From positions 355,834-419,833 of the forward strand of contig NZ_KB893671.1 of assembly GCF_000374165.1 (NCBI RefSeq): a stretch of 64,000 nucleotides of DNA, in the 5' to 3' direction. Positions 60,883 through 64,000 of this stretch are shown here, one piece after another (the stretch's first letter is position 1; each line of letters begins with the position of its first letter). Under the pieces are notes generated by a model that worked only from the letters and a program-made list of their open reading frames with translations, searched no databases and was not told the DNA's origin. The position numbers were made by a program, and so were the translations under genes. This DNA is from Parafrankia elaeagni. GTDB taxonomy: Bacteria; Actinomycetota; Actinomycetes; Frankiales; Frankiaceae.

Positions 60883-62919
60883 ATGGTCCAGACCGGTGCC
60901 GGGACCGATGCGCTCGCGGCCTCGGCCGCCGAAGCCGGCTGTCCCGGCGGCGCCCGCCGCCCGCCGCGCCCCGCCACGCCTGCGCTGCCCGCTCCGCCGC
61001 CGCCCCTGTCCTCATGGCCGGCCGCTGCGCCTCCCACGCCCCCGTCGACGCCCTCAGCGGCCGCTCCGGAGGTGTTCGCGGTGCAGCACCGCATGCGCGG
61101 CCTGCTCGAAGCCGTCGTCGACGTGGCGCGCGAGCTGAGCCTGCCCGTGACCCTGCGCCGCATCGCCGAGGCCGCCCGGTCGCTGGTGGACTGCGACCTC
61201 GGAGTGCTCGGGGTGCTGGGCCCGGACGGCCACATCGCCGAGCTGATCGGCGGCGGCCCGGGGCAGGACGTCCCGGCCGACATCGTCCGGATGCCACTCG
61301 GCCGGGGGCTGATCGGCGGAGATCCGATCGGCGGGGAACCGATCGGCGGGGAACTGATCCGTCCGTCCGGCCGGGCCGGGCACGCCGCTCGTCCCGGCAC
61401 CGTCGTCGTGGCCGCCGACGTCCTCGGCTTCCCCGCCGGCGCGCCGGGCTTCGGCACGTTCCTGCGGGTGCCCATCGCCGTCCGCGGGGAGGCCTTCGGG
61501 AACCTGTACCTCGCCGGCAAACGCGGCTCCGAGTTCACTCAGGAGGACGAGGACCTCGTCCATGCGCTCGCCGCGGCGGTGGGGTTCGCCATCGAGAACG
61601 CGCGCCTCTACGAGACGACCAGGCGGCGTCAGGCATGGCTCACCGCGAGCGCCGAGATAACGACCGCGCTGCTGTCGGTGGCCGAGCCGGTCGAAGCGCT
61701 ACGGCTGGTGGCGCGGCGGGCCCGGCAGATCACCTCCGCGCTGCTGGCCGGGATCGTCCTTCCGGTGGCCGCGCCGGGGGCGGCCACCGGCCGCGGCGGA
61801 ACGCCCGCGGAGCCGGGCGCGGCCCCGCTGCCAGGCGGTCCGTTCCGCTCCAGGGCGGGGCGGGATGCCCGCGGTCCGGTGGCAACGGAGCTGGAGGTCG
61901 CCGTCGTGGACGGCGCGGGCGCGGACGACCTGCGCGGGCGGCTGCTGGCCGACCCGGCGGAGCTGCTGGACGTCATGCGGGCCGGCCGGGCCTTGATCAT
62001 CCCGCCGGAGCGGGCGGACCCGGCCGCGCGGCGCCTGCTGGGCGAGGTCGTCGACGGTGTCGCGATCGGTGCGGTGATGATCGTCCCGCTGCTGGCGGCG
62101 GGCCGACCGCTCGGCATCCTGGTGCTCGCGGCGGCGCCGGGGGTGGTCGCGTTCGAGCATCTCGACCTGGAGATGGCCGCCGCGTTCGCCGGCCACGCCG
62201 CGCTCACCCTCGAGTTCGCCCGGGTACAGCGGGAGGGCGAGCGTCTCGCGGTGTTCGAGGAGCGCGACCGCATCGCCCGTGACCTGCACGACGTCGTGAT
62301 CCAGCGCCTGTTCGCCACCGGCCTGCAGATCCAGGGCATGACCAGGGTGATCGACCCGGACGCGGCGGTGCGGCTCAACGCCGCGGTCCGCGAGCTCGAC
62401 CAGACGATCGCCGACATCCGGCAGACGATCTTCTCGCTGACCGCTGCCTCCGGGTCGGTCGACCTGCGGTCGGAGATCGCCGCGATCGCCGCGCAGGCGG
62501 AGCAGGCGCTGGCCATCCGCCCGACGGTCCACATCGACGGTCCGGTCGACCGCGGGGTGCCGGCGGTGATCCACCCGCACCTGCTGGCCGCCGTCCGGGA
62601 GGCGCTGTCGAACATCGCGCGGCACGCCCGCGCCACGCGTATTCAGGTGCGGGTACGGGTCACCAACACCGACGTGTCGATGCAGGTGCGCGACAACGGC
62701 TGCGGCCCCGGCGGGGCCTCCCGCAGCAGTGGCCTGGCGAATCTGCGGCGCCGGGCCCTCGACCTGGGCGGGCGGATGGAGTTCGGGCCCGGCGAGGGCG
62801 GGATCGGCACGACGGTGACCTGGCAGGTACCGCTGGTCCAGCCGATCCCGACCCCGCGGGTCCTGCGGCCGCCCGCCGGGTCTGCCCCGGGCGCGGGTGA
62901 GCCGCCCACCGGGCCGTGA
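60883..62919 (+). CDS. GAF-domain sensor histidine kinase (DevS/NarX type)
   Basis: A 678-aa cytoplasmic kinase. Two GAF domains (residues ~75-240 and ~255-445), then a HisKA_3 dimerisation region with the phospho-accepting His in ERDRIARDLHDVVIQRLFATGLQIQG (~residue 467), and a C-terminal HATPase (VREALSNIARHARATRIQV, DNGCGPGG, GLANLRRRALDLGG). This is the DevS/DosT architecture, though I cannot tell whether a GAF binds heme. The first GAF contains IGGE(D)P repeated three times (15-bp units at 61311-61355). The ATG at 60883 has GGAGG 6 nt upstream. Its likely partner is the convergent regulator at 62969. Confidence 0.9.
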   Translation: MVQTGAGTDALAASAAEAGCPGGARRPPRPATPALPAPPPPLSSWPAAAPPTPPSTPSAAAPEVFAVQHRMRGLLEAVVDVARELSLPVTLRRIAEAARSLVDCDLGVLGVLGPDGHIAELIGGGPGQDVPADIVRMPLGRGLIGGDPIGGEPIGGELIRPSGRAGHAARPGTVVVAADVLGFPAGAPGFGTFLRVPIAVRGEAFGNLYLAGKRGSEFTQEDEDLVHALAAAVGFAIENARLYETTRRRQAWLTASAEITTALLSVAEPVEALRLVARRARQITSALLAGIVLPVAAPGAATGRGGTPAEPGAAPLPGGPFRSRAGRDARGPVATELEVAVVDGAGADDLRGRLLADPAELLDVMRAGRALIIPPERADPAARRLLGEVVDGVAIGAVMIVPLLAAGRPLGILVLAAAPGVVAFEHLDLEMAAAFAGHAALTLEFARVQREGERLAVFEERDRIARDLHDVVIQRLFATGLQIQGMTRVIDPDAAVRLNAAVRELDQTIADIRQTIFSLTAASGSVDLRSEIAAIAAQAEQALAIRPTVHIDGPVDRGVPAVIHPHLLAAVREALSNIARHARATRIQVRVRVTNTDVSMQVRDNGCGPGGASRSSGLANLRRRALDLGGRMEFGPGEGGIGTTVTWQVPLVQPIPTPRVLRPPAGSAPGAGEPPTGP

Positions 62920-62937
62920 CCCGGGCTCGCGTCGCCC

Positions 62938-62953
62938 CCGGCTCCGGAGCCGG
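62938..62953. terminator. Small palindromic hairpin between convergent kinase and regulator genes
   Basis: CCGGCT-CCGG-AGCCGG, 6-bp arms with a 4-nt loop, in the 49-bp gap between the two convergent genes. It could serve both directions. Confidence 0.45.
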
Positions 62954-62968
62954 CGGCGGTGGCGGCCG

Positions 62969-63664
62969 TCAGGACGACAGCTTGGTCGCGAAGACCGCGG
63001 CCTGCGTCCGGCTCTCCATGCCCAGTTTGGACAGCATGCTCGACACGTAGTTCTTGACCGTCTTCTCCGCGAGGAACATCCGCGCGGCGATCTGGCGGTT
63101 GGTGAGACCCTCGGCGATCAGGGACAGGATGCGCCGCTCCTGGTCGGTGAGGCCGGCGAGCCGCTCGTCCTCGACCGGCCCCTCCCGCAGGCGGTAGAGC
63201 ACCCGGGAGGTGACGGCCGGGTCGAGCAGAGACTGGCCGGAGGCAACCTGGCGCACCGCGTCGACCAGGGCGTTGCCGCGGATCTGCTTGAGGACGTAGC
63301 CCGCCGCACCGGCCATGATCGCGGTGAACAGCGCGTCCTCGTCGTCGAAGGAGGTGAGGATCAGGCAGGCGATCCCGGGATCGTGGGAACGGACGTGCCG
63401 GCACACCTCGATCCCGCTGCCCTCCTGCAGGCGAGCGTCCAGGACCGCGACGTCCGGACGCAGCATGATGATCTCGGAGATCGCCTCGTCGGCGCGGCCT
63501 GCCTCGCCGACGACGACGATGTCCTCCTCGTCGGAAAGCAACTCACGCAGCCCCCGGCGCACCACCTCGTGATCGTCGAGGAGGAACACCCGGATCGACC
63601 CGGTCCTGGACGACCGGGCAGGCGTCGCACCGGATTCGGAACTGCCCGTCGATACCTCTGCCAC
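62969..63664 (-). CDS. LuxR/NarL-family response regulator (DevR-like)
   Basis: A 231-aa regulator. The receiver domain (~residues 24-140) has the acidic pair in FLLDDHEVV, the phospho-Asp in DVAVLDARLQEGSG (~75), LTSFDDEDAL and a Lys in YVLKQIRGN. The LuxR-type HTH is at ~170-231 (LTDQERRILSLIAEGLTNRQIAARMFLAEKTVKNYVSSML), very similar to DevR/DosR. The start is GTG at 63664 with GGAG 7 nt upstream. It is convergent to, rather than in an operon with, the DevS-like kinase. Confidence 0.92.
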   Translation of the reverse strand: MAEVSTGSSESGATPARSSRTGSIRVFLLDDHEVVRRGLRELLSDEEDIVVVGEAGRADEAISEIIMLRPDVAVLDARLQEGSGIEVCRHVRSHDPGIACLILTSFDDEDALFTAIMAGAAGYVLKQIRGNALVDAVRQVASGQSLLDPAVTSRVLYRLREGPVEDERLAGLTDQERRILSLIAEGLTNRQIAARMFLAEKTVKNYVSSMLSKLGMESRTQAAVFATKLSS

Positions 63665-63765
63665 CGTTGACTCCGCCCGACCCCGCTGTCATAGAAGACC
63701 GTCGCTGTATGTCACGTGCAGAACCAGGGCTGCGCGAAGATCGCCTAGTGTGACGATCCATTGCC

Positions 63766-64000
63766 CTATGTAGCCAGGTAGTGGAGTGCCCGGTAGCGGT
63801 CGCCGGCGATGCGCTCGAGGGTTTCCTTGACCTTTCGGACTCCGTGGAGGCGGAGGAGACTCAGCGCGAGGTTGCGGATGGTGGCGAGGTTTCTGGGCCC
63901 GTTTCCTCGGGAGGCGTGGCAGGCGTCCTCGCGCCAGGCGGTGTCGCGGATGTAGTGGAGGCGGTTCTCGATTCCCCAGTGCAGGCGGACGTGGGTGTGG
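63766..64000 (-). CDS. ISAs1-family transposase, C-terminal part (cut by window edge)
   Basis: On the minus strand the frame entering from the right edge ends at TAG 63766-63768. It reads RLHWGIENRLHYIRDTAW, GNGPRNLATIRNLALSLLRL and ...RYRALHYLAT. HWGIENxLHWxxDvxxxED and the ATLRNLAISLLR helix are hallmarks of ISAs1 (H-repeat-type) transposases; the Glu of WGIEN belongs to the DDE catalytic triad. The N-terminal part is outside the window, so integrity is unknown. Confidence 0.85.
   Translation of the reverse strand, partial: HTHVRLHWGIENRLHYIRDTAWREDACHASRGNGPRNLATIRNLALSLLRLHGVRKVKETLERIAGDRYRALHYLAT

Overview
This 64 kb window has very high G+C throughout. It looks like the chromosome of a mycothiol-producing, filamentous actinobacterium, most probably Frankia or a close relative. 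The evidence is a mycothiol-dependent formaldehyde dehydrogenase, a WhiB protein, fused LivM-LivG transport proteins, many GTG/TTG starts, and two actinobacterial gene orders. One is parA-(M50-like)-scpA-scpB-rluB-tyrA-cmk-plsC-der. The other is pgsA-DUF881-sbp-DUF881-gcvH-FHA-merR-bfn-merR, the order known from Mycobacterium tuberculosis Rv1822-Rv1830. The genus is inferred; no search was run.

Layout. The window opens in the 3' part of an IS200/IS605-type tnpB (1-359) and closes in the 3' part of an ISAs1-type transposase (63766-64000). A membrane GGDEF protein with a degenerate EAL domain follows at 684-3104. From 3.3 to 20.3 kb lies a coherent acyl-CoA catabolic block. It holds an XRE-TetR hybrid regulator, an APH-type kinase, an SDR, an acyl-CoA ligase, a TetR regulator, a branched-chain-amino-acid-type ABC importer, an enoyl-CoA hydratase, three acyl-CoA dehydrogenases and a thiolase. 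This block is bounded by a 27-bp direct repeat (26/27 identical) that is the 3' end of the RNase P RNA gene (rnpB, 20312-20728, minus strand). That is the geometry of an island integrated at the 3' end of rnpB. The kinase gene and the distant ACAD11-like dehydrogenase gene share a ~34-bp operator-like element. They form a plausible kinase/phospho-eliminating dehydrogenase pair for 4-hydroxyacyl-CoA breakdown.

The middle of the window (20.8-48.9 kb) is core chromosome. It carries a LapA-like protein, a mycothiol formaldehyde detoxification pair, the chromosome segregation/cell-cycle cluster from parA to der, a class E/F-type sortase divergent from a putative LPxAG-anchored wall protein, tRNA-Pro(GGG), an NlpC/P60 hydrolase with an Ig-like domain, the pgsA-to-merR cluster (with a GMP/PMM-like fusion inserted) and a DrrAB-like ABC exporter.

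The right part holds a PNKP-phosphatase-like HAD protein divergent from an unusual three-gene operon: an EccC/FtsK-like ATPase with one intact and two degenerate modules, a repeat-containing membrane protein, and an 87-aa helical protein. I could not assign this operon to a described system, and it is a main candidate for something new. After it come a GT20 trehalose-phosphate-synthase-like enzyme, a small membrane protein, SixA, WhiB, a cysteine dioxygenase-rhodanese pair, and a convergent DevS/DevR-like two-component system.
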